Source: Okeania sp. KiyG1 (lineage in GTDB: Bacteria; Cyanobacteriota; Cyanobacteriia; Cyanobacteriales; Microcoleaceae). Taken from it: a stretch of 42,687 bases of DNA. How positions within the stretch are numbered: position 1 is the stretch's first letter; each line of letters opens with the position of its first letter. The translations under genes and the position numbers were made by a program. The notes beneath the pieces are model-generated. The model was given only the letters and a program-made list of their open reading frames with translations. It was not told where the DNA came from and searched no databases. The stretch lies in NCBI RefSeq assembly GCF_014132355.1, contig NZ_BLZO01000104.1, positions 1 through 42,687 on the forward strand, given 5' to 3'. Positions 8,525 to 17,015 of this stretch are shown here, one piece after another.

Positions 8525-8866
8525 GGTTGTGCAGAGCGTAAAGTGTGGGATAAGTAAGTAGGGCAGACCTATATAATCTAAAAGAACTGAGATTATATTG
8601 CCTTAGCGCATTTTTGTCGCGAAGGGGGTGCAAATTTTTCAGCCTTTAAGACTAAAAAGTTAGGACGGGTCAGAGACACTTCCCAAAAAGATACAGGTAC
8701 AATTATTCCTCCTACTTTCGAGCGTCTTCTCACAGGAACCAACTTCCCACCCTCCCCACACTTCCTTGACGCACTACCAATTATTCCTCCTACTTTCTCA
8801 GCTCTCCCCACCCTCCCCACACGAACCACCCTCCCCACACGAACCACACTTTCTTGACGCACAACC
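8525..8866 (-). mobile_element. MITE family B, copy 1
   Basis: Ends GGTTGTGCAGAGCGTAAAGTG... and ...CACTTTCTTGACGCACAACC form terminal inverted repeats. A perfect 8-bp target duplication GATTTTTC flanks it (8517-8524 and 8867-8874). The core (GCGCATTTTTGTCGCGAAGG..., pyrimidine-rich CCTCCCCAC blocks) matches the copies at 34703-34957 and 35320-35552 in opposite orientation. No coding capacity. Confidence 0.8.
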
Positions 8867-9166
8867 GATTTTTCTCTGCTTAGGTCCTTCCTGCTTCCTT
8901 CTGGGATAAAATTTATCTCATCTAAAAAAATTATGCTTGTGTCTACTGTCTTCCTGAGTGGCGTAGAATAATGATTAAAAAGCGTTTCCGTTCCGGAATG
9001 CTACGCAAACAGATACCATTATCTATCTTTATTAGGCTGATAGCTGAAGCGCTAGTTAAAAAAGTTTAACCTATTACTAATCTTTTAATTACCTAATCTT
9101 TACTTTATGAGGATATTCTGAATACTATGTATTTAAAACCAGTATAGTAAGCTGGAATGTATAAAT

Positions 9167-9823
9167 ATGGCTCAAACTTCTAGAGCAACTATAGAAACTA
9201 ATAATTATAATAAGAGTTCTGAACGTCATCTACACTTTTTTAATAAAGGAGAAACAATACCTTTAATGTCGCAAGGTATTTGGCAAATTTGTCAGGGTTT
9301 AGTGCGACTAAGTACTCTTTATCCAGTAGGCGAAGAAGGTCTACTCGGATGGTGTGGACCTTCTATGTGCTTTGGTAGTTGTTTTTCCCACTTGCAGACT
9401 TATCGGGCAAATGCTTTGTCAGATGTTTGTCTCATGTGGTACACAATGATCGAGATAGAGGCTTCTCCAAAATTAGCTCAAGAATTGTTACCTCAATTAG
9501 GAAGACGGTTTCGGCAAACAGAGGCTTTATTAGCGATCGCCGGACAACGACGAGTAGAGGACCGTCTCCATCAACTGTTACTATTATTGAAGCAAGAATT
9601 TGGCCAGCCTGTGAATGATGGTACTCGGTTAAATATTCGCTTGACTCATCAAGATATTGCTGGTGCAATTTGTACAACGCGAGTGACTGTCACGAGAATT
9701 CTGGGGAAATTACAACAGCAAGGATGGATCGATAGAGATAAAGACCGTCATCTGATATTAAAAAATGAAGCTTTTGCATACTCATCAGATTTGTTTGGAT
9801 TTGTCAGTAACAATAATCACTAA
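9167..9823 (+). CDS. Crp/Fnr family transcriptional regulator
   Basis: 218 aa. Residues ~20-110 form a degenerate cyclic-nucleotide-binding beta roll (HFFNKGETIPL..., GLVRLSTLYPVGEEGLLGW) without the cAMP-binding phosphate cassette (no G-E-x-A-L...R-S/T-A). Residues ~130-155 are the dimer helix, and ~160-200 the winged helix-turn-helix. The recognition stretch LTHQDIAGAICTTRVTVTRILGKLQQQGWI is very like that of NtcA, so a GTA-N8-TAC-like operator is possible. The effector is unknown. A hairpin ~110 bp downstream could end the transcript. I do not call it NtcA itself because the N-terminal domain diverges. Confidence 0.85.
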   Translation: MAQTSRATIETNNYNKSSERHLHFFNKGETIPLMSQGIWQICQGLVRLSTLYPVGEEGLLGWCGPSMCFGSCFSHLQTYRANALSDVCLMWYTMIEIEASPKLAQELLPQLGRRFRQTEALLAIAGQRRVEDRLHQLLLLLKQEFGQPVNDGTRLNIRLTHQDIAGAICTTRVTVTRILGKLQQQGWIDRDKDRHLILKNEAFAYSSDLFGFVSNNNH

Positions 9824-9931
9824 ACTTACTCAAATAAATTTTTGGTATGAATTTGAAGAAGGCAGAAGGAAAAATTGCTTATGGATAGTCAACGACCTGC
9901 CACTTCGTGTCTACAAACTCCAAACAATTTT

Positions 9932-9995
9932 AAGCACCCCCGTTGACGGTGGGGTATTAAACCTGCAAAAGAAAAGATAAGAAAAATTATTAAAC
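9932..9995 (+). repeat. Hairpin-headed repeat, copy 1 (second copy near 19455-19530)
   Basis: A hairpin (ACCCCCG...GTGGGGT) followed by ATTAAACC and an A-rich AAAAGATAAGAAAAATTATT tail. The reverse complement of 19455-19530 has the same order and about 55 similar bases. It may act as a terminator for the regulator at 9167. Confidence 0.45.
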
Positions 9996-10215
9996 ATCTC
10001 CACAAACCAAAAAATTCAATCTATTCCTATCCATACATTATCAATTATTTTTCTATTTCTCCTTGTTTCCTAAATCTGGTTTTCCCTCTCTTCTGGAGAT
10101 GTCTATTAGAAATCACCAATAATAAAAAATAAAATCAATTATCCCACTCTTATTTATCAATTTTTTCCCACTACTCTCTACTCCCTACTCCCTACTCCCT
10201 CTTTTCCGGAGATGT
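9990..10215. mobile_element. Two adjacent family C MITEs
   Basis: Ends AACATCTCC / GGAGATGTCTA occur at 9993, 10091-10106 and 10203-10215, bounding two short A/T-rich elements back to back. The second has the internal AAAATAAAATCAATTATC also seen at 26035-26060, plus tandem CTCCCTA units. The right end touches the end of ftsW. No coding capacity. Confidence 0.55.
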
Positions 10216-11397
10216 CTATTGCACATAGCGTTGCCTTCTCAAGCGACGTTCTTTAAAGATTAAAACATCTGCCTGATTTTCTTCTCTGGCTACTCTAACT
10301 AACAACCCAGCTAGCAACAAACTACCAATCATTGAACTACCGCCATAACTAAACATTGGTAATGGTAAACCTGTAGTTGGCAGTATCCCAGTCGCAACAC
10401 CTATATTCAAGAAAGACTGACCGACTAAAGCTATCATTACTCCAATAGCTACAAGTTGATTTTCCATTCTAGTAGCTTTTAAAGCCACTCTCAAAGCAAT
10501 AATACTGTATGTAGCTAATAAAAGTAACAGTAATAAGGCTCCCACAAAACCAAACTCTTCAGCATAAACAGAAAATATAAAGTCACTATATGGAATAGGA
10601 AGAAAATGTAGCTTTTGCTGAGATAACCCGAAACCACTACCCCAAATATCTCCAGAAGCGACTGCTAGTAAACTTTGAATTAACTGATAACCGTCCCCCA
10701 TTGAATCTGCCCAAGGATTTGTAAAAGAAAGAACTCGCCTCCTCTGATAATCATTAATGCTGACGCTAATGGTAGCTAAAAGAAATCCAGCTAAAGCAAT
10801 ACCTCCCAGATAAAAGTAAGGTAGTCCTGCAGCAAAGGCAATAAACCATAGAATCATGCCACATAAGGCGGTGGTACTTAAGTTTGGTTGTAGTAAGATG
10901 GATGCTAGGATTAGAGAAAAAGTACATAACCAAATTATTCTCACTAACCAAGTCAAGCGACTCCATCTGCTATACAAATGAGCTGCTTGTAGCACCAAAA
11001 AAGGTTTCATTAGTTCAGATGGTTGAATAACTACTGGACCTAATGATATCCAGCGAGTTGCACCATTAATTGTGGTTCCTATTCCTGGTATCAGGGTGAG
11101 AAGTAGTAGAGTGAGTATCAGAATTAAACCTATTTTGGCAGTTTGCAGCATAGTGGATAAGCGGGTATAAACAATTATATTAAATCCCACCATTCCTGCT
11201 AAGGCCCATATTAATTGTCGTTTAAAAAAGTATAGACCGTCTCCATATTCTGTTGCACCACTGGGATAGGAGGCGGAAAATAATACTACTAAACCAATAA
11301 ATAACCAGAGGAATGTTAACCATCGCAATAGTCTAGCTTCTATAGCCCATGTTTGGACTTTGGGGTCGAAAAAGGGAATGAGATAACGTAAATCCAT
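10216..11397 (-). CDS. ftsW: Cell-division peptidoglycan polymerase FtsW
   Basis: A SEDS-family integral membrane protein, 393 aa, with about ten transmembrane helices. It polymerises lipid II glycan strands at the septum together with its cognate class B PBP. Seen: the cyanobacterial N-terminus (LIPFFDPKVQTWAIEARLLRWLTFLWL), GATRWISLGPVVIQPSELMK, the extracellular loop SQQKLHFLPIPYSDFIFSVYAEEFG holding the conserved catalytic Asp, and LPTTGLPLPMFSYGGSSM near the end. RodA is the paralogue to exclude; the N-terminus and the ATEYGDGLYFFKRQ loop favour FtsW. The ATG is the only plausible start. No div or mur genes are adjacent. Confidence 0.9.
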   Translation of the reverse strand: MDLRYLIPFFDPKVQTWAIEARLLRWLTFLWLFIGLVVLFSASYPSGATEYGDGLYFFKRQLIWALAGMVGFNIIVYTRLSTMLQTAKIGLILILTLLLLTLIPGIGTTINGATRWISLGPVVIQPSELMKPFLVLQAAHLYSRWSRLTWLVRIIWLCTFSLILASILLQPNLSTTALCGMILWFIAFAAGLPYFYLGGIALAGFLLATISVSINDYQRRRVLSFTNPWADSMGDGYQLIQSLLAVASGDIWGSGFGLSQQKLHFLPIPYSDFIFSVYAEEFGFVGALLLLLLLATYSIIALRVALKATRMENQLVAIGVMIALVGQSFLNIGVATGILPTTGLPLPMFSYGGSSMIGSLLLAGLLVRVAREENQADVLIFKERRLRRQRYVQ

Positions 11398-11867
11398 ATT
11401 ATTAGGTAGTAGGTTATAGGTGTTAGGTGTTATAGCTGATTTATAAAGTAAATATTAAGAGGCTGAATTTCTCGCTATACTTAGGCTTGGCGAGTTATCA
11501 TCCTGTATACCCCAAATTCCTGAAAGCTAGGTGATGTAATACTTTTAACTAAGTTTATAAATCAGCTCTTAGGTGGTAGGTGGTAGGTGTTAGGTGGTAG
11601 GTAAACTTTTCTCAACTACGACTACTAGCGTGTCTAGCTTTAGAATGTGGGTAAAGCAATTGCGGCAGAAGGCAGTAAATTCAATATTATCAGCCTGTAT
11701 TTACCCACAATTTTAGTCTGGACGAGCTACTACAACCTTCTTCAATATTAACAGGAGTTACCCAGGGACTCTACATATAGCAAGGGCGAATGCCATTTGC
11801 GCTCCGCAAAGCTCCGAATGGCGCCCCTACAGATGGTGCTTCAAAGGTCAATTTGTCTAAGTCCCGA
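11398..11867. other. Intergenic: TAGGTGGTAGG units and small palindromic elements
   Basis: Short TAGGTG(G/T)TAGG tandem units (11400-11430, 11570-11605) flank an inverted-repeat element at 11434-11567. An inverted pair GTGGGTAAA/TTTACCCAC spans 11647-11712, and a mini-repeat lies at 11790-11827. No gene seen. Confidence 0.5.
11434..11567. mobile_element. Short inverted-repeat element (MITE-like)
   Basis: Perfect 14-bp terminal inverted repeats AGCTGATTTATAAA (11434-11447) and TTTATAAATCAGCT (11554-11567) enclose about 105 bp without an ORF. No clear target duplication, because both flanks are TAGGTG repeats. Only this copy is in the window. Confidence 0.5.
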
Positions 11868-12367
11868 TTAATTTACTGTTTCTTTTGTGTCTAGAATTTT
11901 TTGATAAATGCGATCGCAACGCTTGGTTTCTACACCAGTTGTTAATTGATAACCGTTATTTTCATATAATTTAACAGCTTCTTGTAATACTGTTGCTGTT
12001 TCTATCCAAATTTCTTGAAATTTACATTCTATAATTCTGTTTTCTAATTCTTTTAATAAAAATTTTCCTAAACCTTGGTTTCTGACTTCTGGCAATAAGT
12101 ACATTTTTCTAATTTCGACTGCTTTATTACCTCGTGAAATTGGATAATATGCGGCAGTGCCTAATATTTTTTCTTGTTTTTCTACTACCCAAAATTCTCC
12201 TCCTACATTTTGATAAAATTTTTCTACTTGCAAGACATCTCGATCTGCATCTTCGGGTTCCCAGTTTAAATTATATTCTGCCAGAACAGAACCGATAATA
12301 TTTGCTACTATTTGACGGTCATCTGGTTGCCAGTTTCTAATTACAAAATCACGATAATATTTTTCAT
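11868..12367 (-). pseudogene. GNAT N-acetyltransferase, start codon out of frame
   Basis: A Gcn5-related acetyltransferase. The acetyl-CoA-binding motif A is clear (VEIRKMYLLPEVRNQGLGKFLLKELE), as is the C-terminal KLYENNGYQ. The good reading frame continues upstream of the TTG at 12233, giving YYRDFVIRNWQPDDRQ and VLAEYNLNWEPEDAD, typical of this subfamily. The only suitable ATG (12365-12367) is one base out of frame: ATG-A5-TATTATCG reads properly only with six A. So the gene is either inactivated at codon 2-3 or the homopolymer is under-called. The intact product would be ~165 aa. Substrate unknown. Confidence 0.75.
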
Positions 12368-13025
12368 AATTTAAGCAGGTTTTAGGTAGTAGATTAAAGC
12401 TTTTATCTTTATCAGAAAAAGGTTATGTAGCAATCTTATTTGAGTTGTGAGATATTGTAGATTTTAAGGAAAAGGGAACACCGAAGCAAATTATCACAAA
12501 TGATTTAGAATTGCTATATATAAATCCCAAATAATTTGTAAAAAATCAAAGGATATATATAGACTCTGAAACTTTTACCTCCTCAACAATTTTGTTTACC
12601 GAAAAATTCTGGGTATGCGCCTCCCCTTTTAAGGGGATAAAAAGCGGTCGAGAGATGGCGTTTGCTACCGCAAAGCTTTCCGTTCCGGAATGCTACCGCA
12701 AACGCTAACAGCGGAGCGGCTCTGATAAGAGCGGGTTTCCTCGCCATATCTAATTGACCAAAAGAAAAGAGCATATTCCTTATGTCAAGCCTCCTTATTG
12801 CAGAGGTACTGTTAGCGTAGCTCCTCCGGAGGAGGCTAACTGATAACTGATAACTGAAATGACCCAGAGCTATAAAATCTGATAACTTATAGCTGATATA
12901 GAATCCGGTTATATATATGTTCATAATTCTATACTAGACTTCAAGCCTCAAATCTCCCCATCTCCCTATCTTCCCATCCTCCTCAAATATACAATTAAGT
13001 GTTTAGCCTGATTTTATATGAGGGT
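12368..13025. other. Intergenic: repeat cluster before the 118-bp array
   Basis: No gene. Contains the inverted copy of the 8104-8345 repeat (12600-12870), nested mini-repeats (12658-12745 and 12822-12846), and a family F repeat start (ATAGAATCCGGTTATATA, from 12897). An ORF over 12583-12924 is an artefact of these repeats. Confidence 0.6.
12600..12870 (-). repeat. Long interspersed repeat, copy 2, with nested mini-repeats
   Basis: Reverse-orientation relative of 8104-8345. Inside its palindrome (GGCGA...TCGCC) an extra ~75 bp is present, made of mini-repeats (GCTTTCCGTTCCGGAATGC, GCTAACAGCGGAGCGGC). A second, GTTAGCGTAGCTCCTCCGG, sits at 12822-12846. The palindromes appear to be where the small repeats insert. 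Confidence 0.55.
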
Positions 13026-14376
13026 TTGGAGACCAAATGAAGGGTCAGACCCTAAACTGCAACGTTGTAGTTATTATCAGGGGTCAGACCCTGAACTGCA
13101 ACGTTATAGTTCTGGAAATTTTTGGATGATATAGAATCTGGCGATCGGGACTAAATGAGGGGTCAGACCCTGAACTGCAACGTTGTAGTTATTATCAGGG
13201 GTCAGACCCTGAACTGCAACGTTATAGTTCTGGAAATTTTTGGATGATATAGAATCTGGTGATAGAGACTAAATGAGGGGTCAGACCCTAAACTGCAACG
13301 TTGTAGTTATTATCAGGGGTCAGACCCTGAACTGCAACGTTATAGTTCTGGAAATTTTTGGATGATATAGAATCTGGCGATCGGGACTAAATGAGGGGTC
13401 AGACCCTGAACTGCAACGTTGTAGTTATTATCAGGGGTCAGACCCTGAACTGCAACGTTATAGTTCTGGAAATTTTTGGATGATATAGAATCTGGTGATA
13501 GAGACTAAATGAGGGGTCAGACCCTAAACTGCAACGTTGTAGTTATTATCAGGGGTCAGACCCTGAACTGCAACGTTATAGTTCTGGAAATTTTTGGATG
13601 ATATAGAATCTGGTGATAGAGACCAAATGAGGGGTCAGACCCTGAACTGCAACGTTGTAGTTATTATCAGGGTCAGACCCTGAACTGCAACGTTATAGTT
13701 CTGGAAATTTTTGGATGATATAGAATCTGGCGATCGGGACTAAATGAGGGGTCAGACCCTAAACTGCAACGTTGTAGTTATTATCAGGGGTCAGACCCTG
13801 AACTGCAACGTTATAGTTATGGAAATTTTTGGATGATATAGAATCTGGTGATAGAGACCAAATGAGGGGTCAGACCCTGAACTGCAACGTTGTAGTTATT
13901 ATCAGGGGTCAGACCCTGAACTGCAACGTTATAGTTCTGGAAATTTTTGGATGATATAGAATCTGGCGATCGGGACTAAATGAGGGGTCAGACCCTGAAC
14001 TGCAACGTTGTAGTTATTATCAGGGGTCAGACCCTGAACTGCAACGTTATAGTTCTGGAAATTTTTGGATGATATAGAATCTGGCGATCGGGACTAAATG
14101 AGGGGTCAGACCCTAAACTGCAACGTTGTAGTTATTATCAGGGGTCAGACCCTGAACTGCAACGTTATAGTTATGGAAATTTTTGGATGATATAGAATCT
14201 GGTGATAGAGACCAAATGAGGGGTCAGACCCTAAACTGCAACGTTGTAGTTATTATCAGGGGTTAGACCTTGAACTGCAACGTTATAGTTATGGAAATTT
14301 TTGGATGATATAGAATCTGGTGATCGGGACTAAATGAGGGGTCAGACCCTAAACTGCAACGTTGTAGTTATTATCA
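13026..14376 (+). repeat. 118-bp tandem array, about 11.4 units
   Basis: GGTCAGACCC of successive units starts at 13043, 13161, 13279, 13397, 13515, 13633, 13750, 13868, 13986, 14104, 14222 and 14340, a 118-bp period with one 117-bp unit. Each unit holds the palindrome GGGTCAGACCC twice and a near-palindrome AACTGCAACGTTRTAGTT twice, then CTGGAAATTTTTGGATGATATAG. Units differ at only a few positions (GATCGGGAC / GATAGAGAC, TGAACTG / TAAACTG). No ORF runs through it. The array stops at TTATCA (14376) and resumes at 16571. Confidence 0.95.
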
Positions 14377-14438
14377 TATCAAATCCGGTGGGGTTGCACA
14401 TAGAATCCGGTTATATAATATCTATTTATAATTTCTTA

Positions 14439-15542
14439 CAGCAGTTTTCATATGAATAAACCAGAATGTTCAAACCAACCCATGGCATCATCTTCAGTAA
14501 TTTGAGCGATACGGCTGACGCCACGCTCCGCGAACGCGCTTACTAATAACTCGATCCAATTGTTCTGAAGTTCGAGGCTGATAAGAACGGAGGAAATTTT
14601 TAAATTTTGACTCTTCAAATTCGGGCTTGTGACAAATCTGGAGAGTAGGCTGGTAAGAATATTAATTCGGCTCCTGCCCTTGTTAATTAATTCTTCAATT
14701 ATTAGCCCTCCCGTGAATACTTAAATTATCCATCAATACAATTGCTTAAGCGCCATAATTGAGGTACTAAAATTTGCTCTACATATGTTTCAAATACATT
14801 TTTATTTGTACTACCAATTACCGTCATTGATGCTATTAAACCATCCAAGCTTAAGGCTCCTAAGACACTTGTGTTTCTACCTTTATTTCTAGGAGCATTG
14901 CTGACTACTCTCTCTCCTACTTTTCAAAAGGCCATAAAGACGAGTCATTCCTAAATTTACTCCTGATTCATCCACAAAAACCAAATTATTTATGTCTACG
15001 CGCATCCAGCCATTTTCGATACTCATAACGTTTTTGCTTAATATCTTCTCTCTCTTGTTCGGAAGCGCAAATACTTTTTTTTCTACTTATATTGATTTTT
15101 TTAAAATTCTATACATTGTTGATAGACTGACTTTGACTCCTGTTCTAATTTCGCTCATATTCCCATAGCTCACAAAGCATGCATATCTGGTTGTTGTTGA
15201 ATTTTCTGCGCTCATTAAAGAATCAAAATTAGCCTCACATTTAGGTAATGGTCCTCCTCCACGTTGCTTTGGATTCACAGTTCCTGTGGTTCGATAATGC
15301 CGCTCTGAAATTACGGACAAAAGTTAAACGTTCCTTGAAACCTTTGTGCTATTTGACGTTGAGAACCTTCTTGGTTTTGATAGGCCCTAAGCACAGGTCG
15401 GCCTAAATTTTGTGAATATGGTCTGGCCATTTTTGTGGTTTGGCGTTCGCGGAGCGTGGCGTCAGCCGTATCGCTCTAGATCACTATTTTGGTCTTTAGT
15501 CACATTTTACACTTTTGTGGTTCATTCATATGAAAAGCGCTG
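14439..15542 (-). mobile_element. IS630-family insertion sequence, decayed
   Basis: Terminal inverted repeats CAGCRSTTTTCATATGAATRAACCA (14439 onward and, inverted, ending at 15542) are flanked by TA on both sides, the target duplication typical of IS630/Tc1-type elements. The element is 1,104 bp. A 34-bp sequence (GCGTTCGCGGAGCGTGGCGT...) lies perfectly inverted at 14504-14537 and 15443-15476, about 65 bp in from each end; it is a dispersed mini-repeat rather than part of the transposon ends. Confidence 0.85.
14448..15430 (-). pseudogene. IS630-family transposase, multiple frameshifts
   Basis: Start MARPYSQNLGRPVLRAYQN at 15430, then RTTGTVNPKQRGGGPLP, TGVKVSLSTMYRILKK, NNLVFVDESGVNLG (first catalytic Asp of the DDE core) and LGALSLDGLIASMTVIG. 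It ends DDAMGWFEHSGLFI at 14448. These pieces lie in different frames with several indels, so no full protein is made. The C-terminal third carries a mini-repeat of about 31 bp at 14504-14537 between SK and AQITEDD. Length without indels would be about 325 aa, normal for the family. Confidence 0.8.
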
Positions 15543-15729
15543 TAAATTACTTCAATATTAGACATCTCCTTCATGCATAGTAGGGACGCCCTTATGCAAC
15601 GTCCCTACAGGGAAATAATTGATAATTTCTGTACGATAATACGATCATAGATTTTTTATTATTGAAGATGTCTATTTTATCTCCCCTACTCCCCCACTCC
15701 CCTGCTCTCAACTATATAATAAGTATTCA

Positions 15730-16559
15730 GTTACAGTCGATGGGGGTATCGCTACCCCTCACCTCTGTTTCAAAACCGTGCATGAGAGTTTCCAGCTCAC
15801 ACGGCTCCTAACATTGCAGGATTCTTCAAGGTTGGTTACACCTATTCTCGCACCTATATTTCAAGGTTTGTCAACCCTTGGAGCGCTTCGGTTTTCGCTA
15901 CTCTTCGGCTTGGATACCTGGAGATTTTTCACGGGCATGAGTCTCCTACTCTCGATTTGAGCCTACTTACCCCGGCAGCGTGCGTTTTGGCTTAATACAA
16001 TTTCGGTTTCACGCCTAAGAGCAATGCCTCCCCACGTCTGCTCATCCTAGAAATTACTCCAGGCTTGCTTCTTGGGGAATCCTTATCCCTAATAGCCATT
16101 GGTTAAGTTTTTCCTACTCTTTGAGAGAGGCTAAAAGGGGTTACTTCGTTTCCTAGTTACATTTGATGTTCCACAAAGAATTCCAGGTTTTAGTCCGACT
16201 CCTGTTAGGTTCAGCATTGAGAATCCGGTCATCTCAAGCAACATTGGAGTGTGCCTTTTGGCCAAGGTGTATCAGCCTAATTTCACCTTTCTATCATAAC
16301 GAACCGATAACCTGATTCACTGTAGGTTAATCATATGGAACTTCTCTAGCATGAGAACGGATTTTTGGCTATCTGTCCTCATTACATTAGACCCATGCAC
16401 CGGGAGACATATTTGTTAAATATGAAACCTGAGTCTTGAAGTCAGCCCGAACCCTGGACGAGAGGAATTTAACCTCTATGTTAACTAGAATTATCTCGAT
16501 CTGAGACTAACCTGCCTTAATAACCATTAAGATTATTTCAGAGGTTAAACGAATCGCAC
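15730..16559 (-). ncRNA. ORF-less group II intron
   Basis: Read on the minus strand: a 5' end GTGCG (from 16559) and 3' end AC (15730) fit group II consensus. Domain V is a 34-nt hairpin at 15774-15807 beginning GAGCCGTGTGAG with the AGC triad and closing GCACGGTT. Domain VI follows (GGGGTAGCGATACCCC). The 5' exon ends ATCCGGT (16560-16566), and a 7-nt perfect complement ACCGGAT sits in a GAGA...TCTC hairpin loop (16223-16229), the expected EBS1. At 830 nt there is no reverse transcriptase ORF, so mobility would need a maturase in trans. The empty target occurs at 16738/16739, where ATTCA is directly followed by ACCGGATTT. Confidence 0.85.
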
Positions 16560-16570
16560 ACCGGATTTGA

Positions 16571-16640
16571 TATCAGGGGTCAGACCCTGAACTGCAACGT
16601 TATAGTTATGGAAATTTTTGGATGATATAGAATCTGGTGA
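16571..16640 (+). repeat. Displaced last part of the 118-bp array
   Basis: Continues the unit cut at 14376: TATCAGGGGTCAGACCCTGAA, AACGTTATAGTTATGGAAATT and GGATGATATAGAATCTGG, then merges into a family F repeat. Confidence 0.85.
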
Positions 16641-16756
16641 TGTAATATCTGTTCATAATTCTATCTAGACTTCAAGCCTTCAATCTACCCTACTCTCCCA
16701 CTTCCCTACTGCCCAAACTATATAATAAGTAGTATTCAACCGGATTTAATATGATA
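16625..16756 (+). mobile_element. Family F repeat (CCGGTT ends), intact copy
   Basis: Runs from ATAGAATCTGGTGATGTAATA to TATTCAACCGGATTTAATATGATA, with TTCATAATTCTAT, AGACTTCAAGCC and pyrimidine-rich CTCCCACTTCCCTACT inside. Related starts lie at 12897, 14398 and 34671. The right end is the intron's target sequence without the intron. Confidence 0.55.
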
Positions 16757-16763
16757 GCTAGTT

Positions 16764-17013
16764 ATTGCTCTACCGATCTAATCTCAAAGCATTGACTGAT
16801 ATTAGCCAAAGCCTTTTTTTGGTTGAAAAAAGTGCTAGATTTTCAGCCCAAAATCCTCAAAAAGTTAGCATCAAAGGCAGAATAATTGCAGAAAAATCAC
16901 TCTGACAAATATATCCGACTAGCTCCTAATTAAATTCTATTCTCTCTTCCTCCTAACTACTCTCCACTCCCCCACTCCCCTACTCGTTAAAAAAGACTTT
17001 TTCAGCAAACCCT
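16764..17013. mobile_element. MITE family A, copy 2
   Basis: The right end TTTTTCAGCAAACCCT (to 17013) is intact; the left end (ATTGCTCT...) has lost GGGC. AGTT flanks both sides (16760-16763 and 17014-17017). The internal sequence (GCATTGACTGATATTAG..., GGTTGAAAAAAGTGCTAG) matches copy 1. The right-hand target duplication overlaps the miaE stop codon, which is preserved. Confidence 0.65.
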
Positions 17014-17015
17014 AG

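Larger units (their letters stand above)
8087..9166. other. Intergenic: tandem repeats and family B MITE
   Basis: Holds five or more CAGTTAT units (8125-8160), mini-repeats (8174-8200 and 8984-9012) and a palindromic stretch (GGCGAGGTTTCCTCGCC, 8250-8266). It also holds the first family B MITE (8525-8866). The ORFs across it are repeat-derived. The last 150 bp should hold the promoter of the Crp-type gene. Confidence 0.6.
14377..16570. mobile_element. Composite insertion splitting the 118-bp array
   Basis: The array breaks mid-unit at 14376 and continues in phase at 16571-16575 with TATCA on both sides, a 5-bp duplication. The insert has inverted ends (TCAAATCCGGTG at 14379, CACCGGATTTGA at 16559-16570) and is a family F repeat: ATAGAATCCGGTTATATA on the left and ACTATATAATAAGTATTCA on the right. 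It has itself been entered by an IS630 element (14439-15542) and a group II intron (15730-16559). Confidence 0.75.

Noticed and set aside
8248-8862. Short ORFs on both strands between the CHAD and crp-type genes
   Set aside because: They lie within the family B MITE and the 240-bp repeat; one encodes only low-complexity Arg/Gly/Val.
9167-9823. Calling the Crp-family regulator NtcA
   Set aside because: The helix-turn-helix is NtcA-like, but the N-terminal domain lacks NtcA-specific stretches I would expect.
12583-12924. 113-aa minus-strand ORF
   Set aside because: It runs through interspersed and mini-repeats also present at 8104-8345; composition is repeat-driven.
13026-14376. CRISPR-like appearance of the 118-bp array
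   Set aside because: The stretches between repeated palindromes are the same in every unit, so there are no spacers. No cas genes are in the window.
15778-15960. 60-aa plus-strand ORF
   Set aside because: It lies antisense to domains V and IV of the group II intron and has no recognisable protein features.
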